A stretch of DNA of 64,000 bases, taken from Diospyros lotus (Eukaryota; Streptophyta; Magnoliopsida; Ericales; Ebenaceae). The stretch is taken from assembly GCF_014633365.1 (NCBI RefSeq), contig NC_068347.1, positions 34,328,116 to 34,392,115 on the forward strand, given 5' to 3'. The stretch's first letter is position 1; every line of letters starts with the position of its first letter. The notes beneath the pieces are model-generated. The model searched no databases. It was not told where the DNA came from and saw nothing but the letters and a program-made list of their open reading frames with translations. Both the position numbers and the translations under genes were made by a program. Of the stretch, positions 12,941-26,783 are shown piece by piece.

Positions 12941-13990
12941 TTTCAGGACCAAAGTAAAATCTCAACCAACTGAAACAATGAACGCTAGAGTTTCATCATA
13001 GAGCCCCGCTCACCACAATTCCTATGTCCCTAAAATCCTCCATTTGCACACCAAGAACCCAATATCTGACCATCAAACTCTTCTAATTTACTCTGTTATG
13101 CTAAAAAAAACTCACCCTGTTCTAATTATCAACAAAAGGAAGTCCTGATTCGTCTGACCAATTAAATAGATAGCGAATCTGGCAACTAACTCCAGTCTTC
13201 CTCAACTGACAGAACAAATCCTGTACCAACCACAAGAAAATCAAACTTCATGAAGAAGATATGTAGCCACATAACTACACATAGCCCAAAAGCCCACAGC
13301 AAGAACCAAATAATCTACAAGTATTCTCCACAAAGAACAAAAAGGACTTTTACACTGACCTTGAAAGTGATAAGAACAACGAACTTTGATGTCTCCAAAG
13401 CAACCCGAGAGTCACTGCAACAAAAAGGCACAGCATTTGATTAAAACAAGACCCGCATCGAACTTTCCAAGAAAACGCCCAGAAAATGGCCAAATCACAA
13501 AAATTCTATTGAGGAACACCCCAAACTTGAAGGGAGCCAAATTCAGATGAGCGACCACACATAAAGAGAGAATCAAGAATCCGAAAACCCTAGCCCCGGC
13601 CTTATCCGATGAGTTCCCGAAACCGACCTAAAAAATCTTCAGAAAAGTCGGCGAACTCCCACACAAGACAGAGCCCTCGGAACTCTGAGATCTCTGACGT
13701 AAAAGTCCAAAATTTGAGGACAGAGAAACGCACGCAGTCACTTCAGACAGAGAGTGGAACGAGGGAAATTTACTATGAATAGAAGGTACAGCGGGGAAAT
13801 GGTCGCGTAACGGCTCAGAATTGGGGGGCCTTTGGCTGCTAAATATAGAAACTCTGCTACACAGGGTTTGCTTACCCAAGCTGAATTCTGATTACTATTA
13901 ATTGCCCAGATAGATAGATAGATAAAGAGACACGCAGAGAGAGAGATGTAAACTTGATGATGAGCTTGGAGATCCAAAAATCGGTGGTTT

Positions 13991-14032
<42 letters not shown>

Positions 14033-14090
14033 AAGGAGAAAGATGCTAAAAATAGACAATTGAGAAAGGATTATTACATATCAGGCGAGG
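12941..14090 (-). promoter_or_regulatory. 5' leader and promoter region of the NLP gene
   Basis: No coding sequence is seen upstream of the ATG at 12940. The less AT-rich stretch at about 13440-13900 looks like a plant 5' leader, possibly spliced, since the family often has a leader intron. GATA repeats (13909-13925) and a GA run (13995-14023) lie further upstream. The transcription start could not be placed. Confidence 0.4.
13995..14023. repeat. GA/CT microsatellite upstream of NLP
   Basis: A near-perfect run of AG dinucleotides continuing into GGGAGA-type purine repeats. Such GA tracts are common near plant promoters. A GATA run lies at 13909-13925. Confidence 0.85.
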
Positions 14091-14339
14091 CTTATACTTG
14101 CTGAATATGGAAAGCTGTTTAGAAATCAATAACCTAACCATCCATCCAATATGCAAAGACGAAGAGGATTTCTTCATCATCTACAGAGGGGGAGAGAGAG
14201 AGATGGCGCTGTACAAACTGGAGATTAACCAGGCAAGGTGTCGTTACCAAACCTGTGAAATTACCATGATACCCTGGTTCCCTTCTCCCCCGTCCCTGGT
14301 CTGATCCTCTTATTCCACATTCTTCTTCTGTGTTTTATT

Positions 14340-15042
14340 TTTTGCCAAAATACATAATTTTGCACCAATATATATTTAAATTTTTTTGTTTTTTTAATTA
14401 TACTTCTAAATTATATATTTTTAAGTCAATTACACACTTTAATTAGAGTATGAAACACATGCATACTAAAATATTAAAATTACCCCTCACGCAAGACGCA
14501 ACCACTATTTCTTATCACAATTTTTTTATTCAGTGGCCGACGATAAGACAAATGTAGGTTAACAGCTATAACAAAAAGTGAAAGGTCATTGTCAGTCAAG
14601 AAAAACATAAGACAAAGAAATAAGAACATCAACAATGGCGAAAGGCGAAGAAAATGAGTTATTGATGGTAGTGTAAAGTGCAGAGGACATCATTAATTAT
14701 GGCAAAAGGCGAGTAAGCGAACGCATTGATGGTGGCAGAAGACGTCAACTTTCACCTCTTCGCCTTTCACCACCACTGACAATTATCTCTACATCTTTCA
14801 CCACCTTCACATGCCTTATTGTTGGCCACTAAAGAAAAAAAACTATGATAAAAATGGTAGTCGTTTACACTTGTATAAGAGGTAATTTAGACATTTTAAT
14901 GCATATGTTGTACTTTTTAACTGAGGTGTATAATTGATTAGAAAATATATAATCAAATGGTATAATTAAAATAATAAAAATTTTGAATAATCACACAAAA
15001 AAAATATAAAACTATAAAGGTAAAAATATGTATTTAGCCTTT
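14340..15042. repeat. Long foldback element (about 0.7 kb)
   Basis: The left end (TTTGCCAAAATACATAATTT) is the approximate reverse complement of the right end (AAAATATGTATTTAGCC). The arms continue inward with TTAATTATACTTCTAAATTA on the left and its counterpart on the right. The centre holds a second inverted segment (GGCGAAAGGCGAAG near 14638 against CTTCGCCTTTCACC near 14758). No ORF was found. It is the same end family as 5445-5775 and 58815-59115. Confidence 0.65.
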
Positions 15043-16254
15043 TATTTTTTGTTAAGGAGATTTTTGTACTTTCTTACTATTGTTAAGGTATTCTTTTTAT
15101 TATAAATGGTATTAATTAGGATTAGATTAAATTATTTTTATTTTTATTTTATTTTAAAAATTAAAAAAAAAATGAGTTTCAAGGATTCACTACTTCCAGT
15201 GATAGTCAGAACATAAGATGAGGTCTAATAATGGGAAAGGCTCTAACTAGGTTTTCGACCATTGTTGGAACCTAACAATCTTGGAGATGATGCCTAATAA
15301 TTGAATAAAATGCACTAAAGCCTGGCTATAAAAAATAAAAAAGAAAAACATATTGTGATCACCATGAATGAGACCACTCAAATTGAGAGAGAGATGTTTT
15401 CCACCTCTATAACTGATGTAACCATTAAATAAAATGAGTATTACAATCATAAAACTTGTTGGTTAAAAGAATAAGAGCGATAAAGAAATCTAAGACCATT
15501 GTTGTGAAAGAAAAGACGGCCATCATTGTTGGGGTTTTCAAGTGGTCCAAAAAAGATGGGTCTCATTTTTTTTATTTTTTGGGTATATCTATTGGAGAGG
15601 AGACCCAATTACTTTTTTGATTACTAGGGATGTCGATAAAAGTTTCTATTTTGATTTGACAATTACAAGAGAGTAAATGCCTCTCATATAATCAAATGAT
15701 TAACTCATCGATCAAATCTGGAATGTCTGTAGAAGTTCTTACGATTTAGTCTTTTTGCTTAGTCATCCTATCTATTTATTTGAAAATGTATTTTAATGAG
15801 ATGTTCGAGCAAGAAAATTAATGCACAAGCACATTTAAAAATATTTTTAAATAATAAGAATTTAAAAATATCTCAGGATGAGATGTTGAGGCAAAACATG
15901 TAAGCTCTAAGGGACTATAAAGATATTTTTAAACCACAAAAAAAATTTTATTACAAATGACTTAAATCACAAAGGGTCTAAATATAATTTATCTGATGTC
16001 AGTTTCTTTTTAATTGTTTTGAAAAAAAAAATGATTTTAGTTCGTTGTTTTTGTTTTCAAAAAATCTTGATTTTTTTTTTGAAAAAAAGTAAAAAAAGGT
16101 ACAAATATTTTTCAAGATTTTTAAATTTTTTAGTAAATTCTTACATTTAATAGTATTTTTTAATATTTAAACAAAAAAATCAAAATAACCAAATCAACTC
16201 AAATGTAAAAAATGACATTATTTTACACTGTTATTTTGGCTTTTAGGTTGTTTA
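15043..16254. other. Intergenic DNA
   Basis: AT-rich with no coding features recognised. Confidence 0.6.
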
Positions 16255-17279
16255 GGTGGTGTTCTCTTTGTGTTTGAGTTTTGTGTTTTGAGTTTTGAAT
16301 TCATTTTGAGTTTTGTGTTTTGAGTGTCTGTTTTGAAATTTTTAAAAATGCATTCTTTTTGTCATTCTGAAAAATTATTTCTCAAAACAGAAAACTAGAA
16401 AACGCGTTTACTTTGAAATTTTAAAAACGATTTTTTTTTTGTTATTATGATATTTTATTTAATAAATTATAAATTTGATTCAAAATTTTAAACTATAAAA
16501 TAAAATTTAAATAAAATAAAATAAATCAACAACCTTATAAATATCATTTAAAAAAATTAATACAAATAAAATATATCACATATTCAGTTTAATAAATAAA
16601 TAAAGTAAAAAAATTAAATAACAAAACAAAAAATCAAATCAGCCGCAACTCATCTCATCTTCTTCGTTCTAGGGTTTTCTGGGGGGGGGGGGGGGGGGCG
16701 GGTGGCTATGGCAGTGAGGGGCGCTGGTCGCGATACTGTCGCAGTGGCGATGGGGGGCTGGTCGCGATGGCGGTGGGGGGGCTGGTCGCGATGGCGTTGG
16801 CTGTGGGGTTGAAGGTGGCGGAGGGGGGTGCTGGTCGCGGTGGCGGCTATGGGGTTGAAGGTCGATGATGGTGGTTGCGGTACTGGTCGCAGTGGCGTTG
16901 AGGGGCGCTGGTTGTGGTGGCGGTGGAGTTGAAGGTCGGCGGCAGCGGTGGCTATGGCTGTCGATGGCCAGAAGAGGAGAGCGAGAACAGAGAGAAGATG
17001 GGGGGAGAAGGAGAGAGAGAGAGAGGGGGGGAAGTGGGTCTGCGTGTGCCCGCCGGGGGGGGTTGGGGGCTGTTTTCCGCGTTTTCAAAATGTTTTGTGT
17101 TTTCAGTGTATTTTCACTGAAAACGCCCAAAACAACATTTTGTTGTTTTGAGTTTCCTTAACAAAATTTTTAATTGTTTTTAAAAACGCGTTTTGAAAAA
17201 TGATAAAGAGAACGCATTTTCAATGTTTTCAAAAACTGAAAATAGAAAACGGCCCGAAAACGGGAAAGAGAACAGGCCC
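16255..17279. mobile_element. Non-autonomous PIF/Harbinger-like element (1025 bases)
   Basis: It is flanked on both sides by TTA (16252-16254 and 17280-17282). The ends are inverted: GGTGGTGTTCTCTTT on the left, and GGGCCTGTTCTCTTT when the right end is read from the other strand. Subterminal words such as AAAACGCGTTT are shared in inverse orientation. TTA duplications and GGGCCTGTT-like ends fit Tourist/PIF-Harbinger elements. The core (16680-17080) begins with a run of G and holds repeats of GGTCGCGATGGCGGTGGGG type. The proline-rich and glycine-rich ORFs there are products of this repeat. Confidence 0.7.
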
Positions 17280-17282
17280 TTA

Positions 17283-18113
17283 GATTTTTTTGGTCAATTT
17301 GATTTTTTTTATTTGTTCAATTTGAGAATCTATTCAATCGGTTTGATTCGATTTTTTTACGCAATCATTTTATTTGATTAGAACAAATCGATTAATTTGA
17401 TAACTGAACTGACCAAATGCTCACCCTCTATTTAACAACGAGTCATAACCGATTTGAGGAGTTTTATTAAAAATAGGTCGTGGAAACTAGAGGTAAAAGC
17501 ATAATATAATACTAATAAAACTATCAAAGAACATATTAATTTTTTTATTTAAACACAAAATAAATACAAGAAAATAAAAAACTAAAAATTATCTCAAACA
17601 CTTATTAAGAGTAACAAAAATGAATAATGCTATTGGTACACTTTTGTGTACACCTTGGGCTACATAAAGGTATACCAATGACAAAAATGTCTTTCATGAG
17701 ATACATAAAGGCGCGTGAAGCGCATGGAAACGAGAGATATTTTAGTCATAATACCCCTTTGTGTAGCTCAAAATATACAAAAATGATGTACATCTAGCAT
17801 GATTTAACAAAAATATCTCTATATTTTTTTATTTAGATATTTTACCCACATTTTTATTTTTTATTTTTTAAAGAAAATTATTTCTCTATTTTTATTTTAT
17901 ATCATATTCATTTTTTATTTTCGATTTCGTACAATTTAGGCGTGGGAAAGTGAGGTGTGAAAATGAGGTGCATTCACAACTAGTTTTTTAAAAAATATAT
18001 ATATAAATAAAATAAACAACAATTTTTACTTATACAAATGTAAAAAGAAAGGTAATTTATAAAAAAAAATGAGAAAGATAAGACTAACAAGTTGACACTT
18101 CCACAGTATTTAT
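17283..18113. other. AT-rich intergenic DNA
   Basis: No gene was seen. The first 130 bases contain GGTTTGATTCGATT-type words that recur in several spacers of this window. Confidence 0.6.
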
Positions 18114-18285
18114 CCAGGGCATAACTCAACAGTTAAGGGACGATTCAAAAATGAATTTTTCGTTCTCACGTTAGTGGGTGTGCCTGAGATCAAAAATTAG
18201 CTGTTGGGTTCCTGATTTACCTCTCCTACTAATATCGTGGACTAGATAGCAGGGACATGTGTGATAGTGCGTAAAAAAAAAAAAA
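18114..18285 (+). mobile_element. SINE-like element with poly(A) tail
   Basis: The segment starts with a tRNA-like stretch (GGCATAACTCAACAGTTAAG) that could serve as an A box. It continues with a less AT-rich body (ACCTCTCCTACTAATATCG, AGGGACATGTGTGATAG) and ends in a run of A at 18273-18285. The body composition differs sharply from the flanks. A target duplication could not be fixed, so the left border is approximate. Confidence 0.5.
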
Positions 18286-21200
18286 TTATTGTATATGTAA
18301 AAAAGAAAGGGCTAATTGAGGATAAAATGGTAATTTAGAACAAGAGCAGGAACAGGTGGAAATGAGTGGGTGGTGATGTGTCAATGTTATTGACCGAGTA
18401 CTGTGAAAGTGATGAATGCATCATTTAGAATCTCAAACCAAGCATTAGATTCCTCTGTCTCTCTCTCATTATAATATATATATATATGTATGTATCATTG
18501 ATTCTATTTTACTTTTCTTATTTTATTAATAAATCTATTATCTACACTTTCACATAAATAAAAAAGACAAATAGTAAAAAAAATCATTTTTTTATAAAAT
18601 TATTCAAAAGTTTTAATTTTAGTAATTATATCTCACTTGCTAATGTAACATATCACTTGTTATAAAAAAATATATAAATGAGGTCCACATGTATATGTAT
18701 AAAAAAATAAAAAATAAAATTATACATGTAGATCTCACTATCATATATTTTTTAATGATAGGTGAGTTGTATTAGAAATAACACACACCTCCAAAGTTAA
18801 TTTTAAGTGTTGGATAAAATTAGATTTAATTAAGATACAATTATCAAAATTAAAACATTTAAATTTTACAAATTCACGAAAATGTTTGATTTTTTTTTTA
18901 CTATTTGTCTAAATAAAAATCATATTTTGATATCATAAAATTTAATAAAAAGTGTTTTTTTAATATATTTTATTTTAAAATTTTTACTTAAAATTATTGA
19001 AACAGTTAGTTATTACCTTTTTAACTTAAAAAAAAAAGTAAATTTTCATATAATCTAAAAAAAGTCATAAAATTATACATGTTTGTGAATATCCAAGTTA
19101 TGGGCCTCTGACTCGCAGATCCAAGGTCCAAGCAAGTCTGATAATTGGCTTTTTAGATTTATCTAATAGATTTTATCTCAATTGACCAAGTAATTCTATT
19201 TAGACTATCTTTTTAGCACAAATCATCTATATAAAGACATAATATCTAAATATATCAAACTAACTGAGGTGCGTACAGTATTTACTATGATTCTATTACA
19301 TTACTATTGCGTTATTTATGTGTATAGTAACTTAGTTGAGTATCAAAAAATTTATTGAGGAACAAAACCTTGCTTTCCTTTACTTTACTTTTTTTTTCGT
19401 ATGAGTACTGGAGACATACTCGAGCTCAAAAATTACTAGGATAGTCTCGTATTTGAAAAGCATGTACGAGCAAAATTATGAATTGAATGATGATCGATCC
19501 TTCAAATCTAATCAATATACTTATTTAATTGAAAAAATGATGCATTTCTATGCATATACAAAGTAAGATGCCAATCTAGTAAAAGAAAAAGTAAGATTCA
19601 ATTTAATTATCAAAAATATTAAGTAGAAGAAAGGAAAATATTAAATTGGAATAATACATAAAAATATTTTTAATTGATAAATATTTGAATTTGTGACATT
19701 ATTTGGCCATTTTAGACCAAAAAGTATTGCTATATTTTAGGTTAAAAAATATATAAAAATATATATGACTTTTATTTATTTCTTTTATTCTTTGTTAAGA
19801 AATTAGCCTACATTTTGATTTTAATACTTTTAATTAAATTATATAAAATTAAAGTTAATCAAAAATATTAAAATTAAAAGAAGAAGGAAGATATTCGCTA
19901 GACGGAAATGCCTTCTTTTTTTCTTTTCTTTTTTTTTTTCTTTCAGTGGGTTTATAGATTTGATATTCGAACAATTTGGAATGAATTGAGAAAGAGAGAG
20001 TGATGGTAGAAGATGAAAAGAGAATTATAAAATCTACCTTACTTTGAAGACGATTTTGTTATCTCACAATTATTTCAAGATAAGTTTAATCAATGAAACG
20101 CTTTAAACCCATCTGGGCTTTATCTTCATCTTTTTTTCAACATAAAGCATATGACGTTAACATTAAAATTGAGGAAAGGGATATGTTTGCAAAGAATTGA
20201 AATCATGTAAACTTTAAGAATTAATTTTAAAATACATAGAATGCCATTAAAAAAGAATTAAATATGTTTAAAATTTCCCCCTTTTTATGTCGTTTTCAAT
20301 CAACTTCATGACAACTTGGTTAAAAAAACTTCAAATGTTAGGCAGTAGGATTCATGATCATAATTGTGTTGCTTGACAACACAAAGAATTTGTTAATTAA
20401 TTAATTGAAAATAGATGTTTTAACCATAAGGGTTGCTTTTTAAAGCACTTTTCAACCATTTGAGAGGCCCTTGTTTAAGGGTGTAAGAAAGATTCTTTTC
20501 CATTATCACCTTTAGAATATAGTTTTTTTTTTTTTTTGGACTGTATTGAATCCAAGAGTGGAGAGGTTTATGATTTAGTAGTCGGGTCAATTGGGATGTA
20601 TTTTTATAAAGTAAAATTTATTGTACGAGATTTAATAGATTTAAAAGTGTATTAACAAACACTAACTATCGTATTAGTAGAAAAAATTATACAATAATAT
20701 TAATACAAATGTACAATGAAAGTAAAATAAAACTCGTGATCAAATATTTAAATTACAAATTATAAATTAAACAAAAATTTATTCATATATTAACAAAATA
20801 ATAGACGATATTCAAATAATAGACAAAAAGTTATTCACATATTAACAAAATAATAGTGGGTATTCAAATAGTAGACACAACTCATTTAAAATATCTTAAA
20901 TTATTATTTTATTTGATAATATTTAAAAATAAAATAAAAAATCTAGACTAACTTAGCCAACTTGATTCATTCCGTTCACCAATCCAACCATGGTTCTTGT
21001 ATAAAATTGGTCATTTTTTTTTTTGGTCATGAACAAGATTGGTTTTCTAGCCAGTTTTCAGTTCAATTGGTTCAATCGGTTAATTTGGTCTGATTCTCAA
21101 AACACTAATACTTATTTAATAAGTTTAATTGATCTATATTATTATATAAGCAAAATACCCTTTATGTTATTTGTTTAATATTACCATTTTGCTAACTTTA

Positions 21201-22249
21201 ATCTTCATATAAAATTTATCTTACAAAAATATAAAAACTACTCGACAACTACTAATTGTTACCTAATAAATCTTTATTTAAAATATTTTTTTTATTTACA
21301 CATACATAAGTCACCTAAGTTGCACGAAAACATAAATGAAAAACGAATATGATACAAAATAGAAATATAAAAATTACATTTTCAAAAAAGTCGTAAAGGA
21401 AAATGCAGGAAAACGTGTAAATTAAAAAAATAAGGACCCTTTTGTAACTATAATTTTGAATATAAAAAATTATAAAAAATAATTATTTAATTTAAAAAAT
21501 AAACATAAATTCCACAACGCATTTAAAAAAATTCAGTAAAAAACTAAAAATTTTGAGTTAGGGATGGAATTGTTTCCGTCTTTAATCTCTTTATGAATGG
21601 AAACGCGTTTATAATATTTTTTTAATATCATAAAATAACTATAAAATGTTTATAAAATTATAAAAACGCTTCAAAAATATTTTTTTGTATTTCTTAACAT
21701 TTCAAAAACATAAACGTTTCGGAAATATCAAAACAGCGCTCTGAGATGTTTCCGTACATCATAATAAGTCATAATATTGATTAATTATTATAAATAATTA
21801 ATAAATTTACTTAATATACACCAAAAAATCATATTAGTAGAAAATATGATTTTACTAGGAGCCATTCCATTTAATCAAGTTGGGCATGCTACCATCACCA
21901 ACTTGTGGCCCATTGGCACATTGGTTAGCTAGCCATCATTTTCTTCATTAATTTGTGTAGACAAAAGAGTTTGCGTTTTGAAATTTGCCTATCCTTAAAA
22001 GCATAACAATGACAGCATTGTAAGTGTCAAAAGATGCCTCTCAAGTGTCTTGACTCTAAGCTAGGGAACCCAAAACACTTCTCATATTAAGTTTCATCTT
22101 CACAACTATATAATAATTATGTGTCAAAATATTCCTCAAGATGCATGTGTTAGATCTATTTAATTAAATTTGGTTTTAAACTCAATTTTAGACTTGGGTT
22201 TAAATATCATAAATCACTTGGATGCGAACTTAGTTCGGATATTATAAAC
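18286..22249. other. AT-rich intergenic DNA
   Basis: About 4 kb with no ORF above 60 codons. It holds homopolymer runs, a TA repeat near 18474-18486, and blocks of TTGGTTCAATCGGTTAATTT type near 21000-21110. No gene or element with clear ends was recognised. Confidence 0.6.
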
Positions 22250-22853
22250 TCAATTTCAATTACATCCCTGACTTCATTGTTTTCGATAAATTTGCCAATG
22301 TTTGGAATTGACTCAAAATTATATTGTTCGGGGATGTAATTGAAACTAAAGAGAACAAAAGTTTAGTTTACCCTAACTAACCAAACTAAATTGACCGAAT
22401 TTGTCGGTTCAGTTCGATTTGATTAATTTTTCTCAAAAATTTAGTTTTGATTCGTTTTTTTGGTTAAAAGAATTGAACTAACCGAACTTATCAAACTTTA
22501 AAATGATATTATTTTGATGTTTTGTAAAACGACATCATTTTTTTTCCAATTTTGTGTATTTTATATTGGTTACTTTAGTTTTCTTCAAAAAAATTTTTTT
22601 TTTTACATTTTTTTAGTTTAATCAGTTAGTTTGGTTCAATTTTGCTCATCTGTTCGATTTAAGTAGTCAGTAGATTTCAGTCAATTCGGTAATCGAACCG
22701 ATCGTTTATACACTCCTAATTGAAATAATAAAAAGTTTAAAAGTGTAATTGATTGAAAATTATATAGTTCATCGGTATAATTGAAATAATAAAAAATTAA
22801 ATATTTAAATAAAAAATAAACAAGTATAGGAACTAAAATATATATTTAGCCAA
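22250..22853. repeat. Partial foldback-family copy and adjoining repeats
   Basis: The right end (ACTAAAATATATATTTAGCC, ending about 22853) matches the foldback family ends at 59115 and 15042. Inside are TTGAAATAATAAAAAGTT-type words and a block of CGGTTCAGTTCGATT repeats (22390-22700). The left end is not defined. Confidence 0.4.
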
Positions 22854-24770
22854 CATATATATATATATCATGTATGCATGCTAATTATATATTCAAAGTA
22901 CAAAGATTAATTTGGAGAAGCAAGCCCAATATTTCTTAATAATATGTTACATGGGGTTGCCTATGCTAGCAATAGCTTCGTTGACCAATTAAGGAAGTTG
23001 ATTAATTAGGTTAGGCCAACAAGTTAACCATATTAATCAACTTTAAATTTTTAGGTAAGAGGTTGGTACTTTCCTTTTATGTCATTTTATTATATTTTTT
23101 AGTTACAAGTGCACAATTTTTTTTTAATTATAATTGTGATATTTCGTGCAACTCATCATTTGAGTATAGGTAAAATAAATATTTTTTTTAAAATAGATAC
23201 TTTACGTATTCAGACAATGAAATAAAATTAAAAATTATTATCCTTTTAACTAAGCGTAATTTGTCATACATATCCTCCTTAATTAACCCAAATTACTCGA
23301 AGCAAAATGTTTTGAGATTTCCTTAAATCGCTTGGAAATTTGATGATGCTAGAAGGATCACCACATGTTATTTTTCTGTAAATAAGAATTGTATTAAAAT
23401 TTAAAAACAATAAAAAAAAAGTCTACACCTTTAAACTATGACATATCCCAAGAAGGCAGAGTTTTTGTCCCCCAGCACAATCTCTAACAATCAAATTTAT
23501 ACTTTGAAAATTAATTAAAGTGAATATTAGTGAGTTCCTAGGGTAGATGTCCAATTTATTTTTTTTGTTGAGCCCTTACCCATTTTATAAGTCAAAGTCT
23601 TAATAGTTGACCAAGATTCCCGATGAGATCACCTTTAAGATATTTTCAAACTTTGAAACATAATATTTGATATATGAATCGCTTCTCAAAGTAACAAAAA
23701 AATAGGTAGGTCACGTTCCATATTTTGACAAACAAAATAAGTGACATAACATGGTTGATAAAACTTATAATGCACAATGACTTATTCTCCCTTAAGCATG
23801 ATGTCAAATCTTCGTCAGAATTCTAAAAATATCCTCAACCACATGGCTATATACTAACAAGAAGATGATCATATTCATAGGATCACTATAATTAAATACT
23901 TAATTAATTAACTAATGTCACAATCACATTCTTAATTGATTATGTAACGAAGGCGAGCAATTAAACACCCCAATCTTGCTTTGTGTGTGCATGCCCACCA
24001 AGGGATTCATCCATTGGAATCTTTGATTTGATTCTTAGCCTTTGAGATTCTTTGATTCTTTCTTTTGAATCAAATATCTTTCAAAGATATTATCTTATTA
24101 GGTGGTGGGTCCTTATTAATTTCATCTCTTCTGCCCTAAATTATTCCACAATCCAAATGGGTTTTGTCCAATTTGATAAGTGACTAAGACAACTAAATTT
24201 AACATTTTATAGCTACCACTTGTTTGAATTGATTTTATGGTCATCTAGGTTTGTTTCTTTTCTTTTCTTTTTTTAATTTAAGCATATTTACAAAATAAAT
24301 TATAAAATAAAATCTAACTGAATAAATCACAAATATAGTTTCTACCTCTTAACATTTTAGGGCGAAAAAACGTAATTCTTGCCTAAAAATAAAAGAAATG
24401 CAACCGTGATTTCGAGTTAAAATGCGAAAGATTGCATTTTCTTGATATTTGTTGGTGTGCACTAGACAATTAGATGGTTTGACCTGATGGAAAAAGTTTT
24501 ATTTTTGAAAATAAATTTATTAGAAAAGGAGTTGCATGACTTCTTATTTAAATTTTTCTAAATACGCTTATCTTCTTCTTCTCTCAAAATAAACATATCT
24601 TGATCCTTATAGATAAGAAAAATTATGTTTGTGTCTTCTAGTGTATTTTAAAATTTAATAAATAATTTGATAAAAATCTTAAAATACTTTTCAATCTTAT
24701 TTTGCTCATTTTAACATATGCTACCTAAATAGAAGAAAATGAAAGAAAAAAAAATTGTGATCCAAACCTG
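22854..24770. other. AT-rich intergenic DNA
   Basis: No coding feature, element end or RNA gene was recognised. Confidence 0.6.
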
Positions 24771-25120
24771 TCCGAAGTGAGCCCCCATAAAGACAAGTTC
24801 CATTGGTGAGCCGTATGATAGACAACTATCTCATGTGTGATTCGAAAAAGATTGAGCCGTTTGATCACCCCTTAAGTCACTCTCAAAGACTATCGCTTTT
24901 TCATCTTTTAACTACAAAAATACGAAAATTTCCTAGTGTTGGCAAAATACTAAAAACCATAAAATGAACGATCACGAATTGGTTCTCGAGGTTTACTTCG
25001 GTACTCACGAAACCTAAAAAAAAAGTCGATGTCGAAAAAAAGGTTATTTCAAACGTTTGAATTAGTCTTGAAAGCGTGCTGTTGGTGCATAATTGCATCA
25101 CTAATTAAACCCAGCTAGAC
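24771..25120. other. Unassigned less AT-rich segment
   Basis: This segment has a more balanced composition than its flanks and a - strand ORF of 66 codons (24901-25101) with no family features. It may be a decayed transposon fragment; I do not recognise it. Confidence 0.3.
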
Positions 25121-26783
25121 GGTCACTTTCGGGCCAAGTTAAAGTCGTTAAGGATGATCGAAGAAGATGACAGAGTTAGAGGCTAATTACAGGGTTGAAG
25201 ATGATATAATTATCAGCTTAATTCTTGGGCTGTTTCCATCATCATGTAGTTGAATGGACACCATTGTTGACCACTTTGCAACTCAAAATGGATGGATACG
25301 TAATCAACCACCACCCGCAAAACTATGAATGAATAATAGACAAATTGAGGATGCTGGGGAAGTTCACCAAGTACGTTTGAATTTGTACGGATATATATTT
25401 TTTTATCTGATTATTTAAATTTTTTTGTTATTTTAATTAAATCGTTGTACTTGTATTTGTGATTTAATTTAATCAATGTATTTTCATTTTTTTCATGTAT
25501 CAATTTAAACTTTTCATTATTTAAATTACACTTATATATTTATTTTTTTAAATTAATTTAATTTATATATTTTGACATGTAAAAAAAATTAAATTGACTT
25601 ATTTTATTTTAATTTTTTTTTAACATATTGAAGTACAGATGCATAGAAACGTTGAACTTAATCATACCTAGAGGTGTGCAAATGGTCGATTCGATTACTG
25701 AAAAAATTGAATTCAAATTGTATAAATACAAAAAATACAAAAAAATCAAAATCAAAATAATTGATCAAAAACACACAAAATAAAAAAATACTACGTTTTA
25801 TAAATATAAAAGTAATATCATTTTAAAGTTTAGTGCGTTCGGTTAATGTTATTATTTTAATAAAAAAATAAATAAATAATCAAAAATTAAATTTATAAGA
25901 AAAATTAATCGAATCAAACTAAACAGACAACTCCGATCAGTTCAATTTAATTAATTCTAGTAAATCAAACTTCTATTTCCTTCTAATCATATCCCATGCA
26001 AGTGGTAAGCAAAGCTGGGTTGAGTTTATCATCGGTTGAGCTGGAAAAGTCTTGGAGTTGTGGGAAAAAAAGGAAAAAAAAAAGAAAAAGAAAATAGTAA
26101 GAGTTTAAAAAAAAAAGATAAAAGACAGAAAAGAAAATATTGTGGACCAATGGGCCTACCTTTTGTAAGGCCTTAAATGAACTGGGCCAATTGGATAGTT
26201 ATGAGATATTAAGGTTTGTACAATGACGTACAGATTTGAGCCCCAATTCATTTTAACATTTTTCTTGTAGCATGGTTGTCCGGTCCGACAATCCCGCCGG
26301 CCAAGGCAGGAGGAGTGGCCCTAATTGAAATTATGGTTTGATTTAGCCAGAACCCGCCCGAGTATAGGGGTCCTGAAAAAATTTATTTAGACTTTCTCGA
26401 AGTATTAATTTATTTTTATAAAAAAATAAATAATACACATTTTTAAAAAAAATCATCATTTTACTAAATTAAAAAAAAATAAAATTTAATCAACTACAAA
26501 ATACAATAATCTCTTAAATGATAATGAATTTTTAACTAAAATATAATGTTTCAGAAAAAAAAAAAAAACTAAACAATCTACTACAATAAATAAAGAAAAG
26601 CAAAACTAATTTTTATTAAAACTCTAAGAAGATCGATATAAGTTAAGCAAAAAACTATACATTCCTGATTCTCCTGTAGAAGAAAATAAAACAAAATATT
26701 AAACTGATAACATTAAAAATATAAAATTTACCAATAATGAGCAACTTTTCATTTCACAAACATGTGTTAAACTATATTCAGTT
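25121..26783. other. Intergenic DNA with foldback-family traces
   Basis: About 25380-25570 resembles the foldback family (TTATTTAAATTTTTTTGTTA, TTTAAATTACACTTATA). The GC-richer patch at about 26270-26380 may contain one end of the hAT element whose pseudogene follows, but no inverted repeat or 8-base duplication could be confirmed. Confidence 0.45.

Noticed and set aside
12940..12952. Earlier start for the NLP protein four codons upstream
   Set aside because: The upstream codon is TTG, not ATG; the first ATG is at 12940 and gives an N-terminus like NLP8.
16669..17161. Proline-rich and glycine-rich ORFs on both strands
   Set aside because: They come from the G-rich repeats of the Harbinger-like element, have no domain and exist in several frames at once.
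26270..26380. Left end of the autonomous hAT element
   Set aside because: The patch is GC-rich and ends TAGGGGTCCTGAAAAAA, but no matching inverted end or 8-base duplication was found near 29750.
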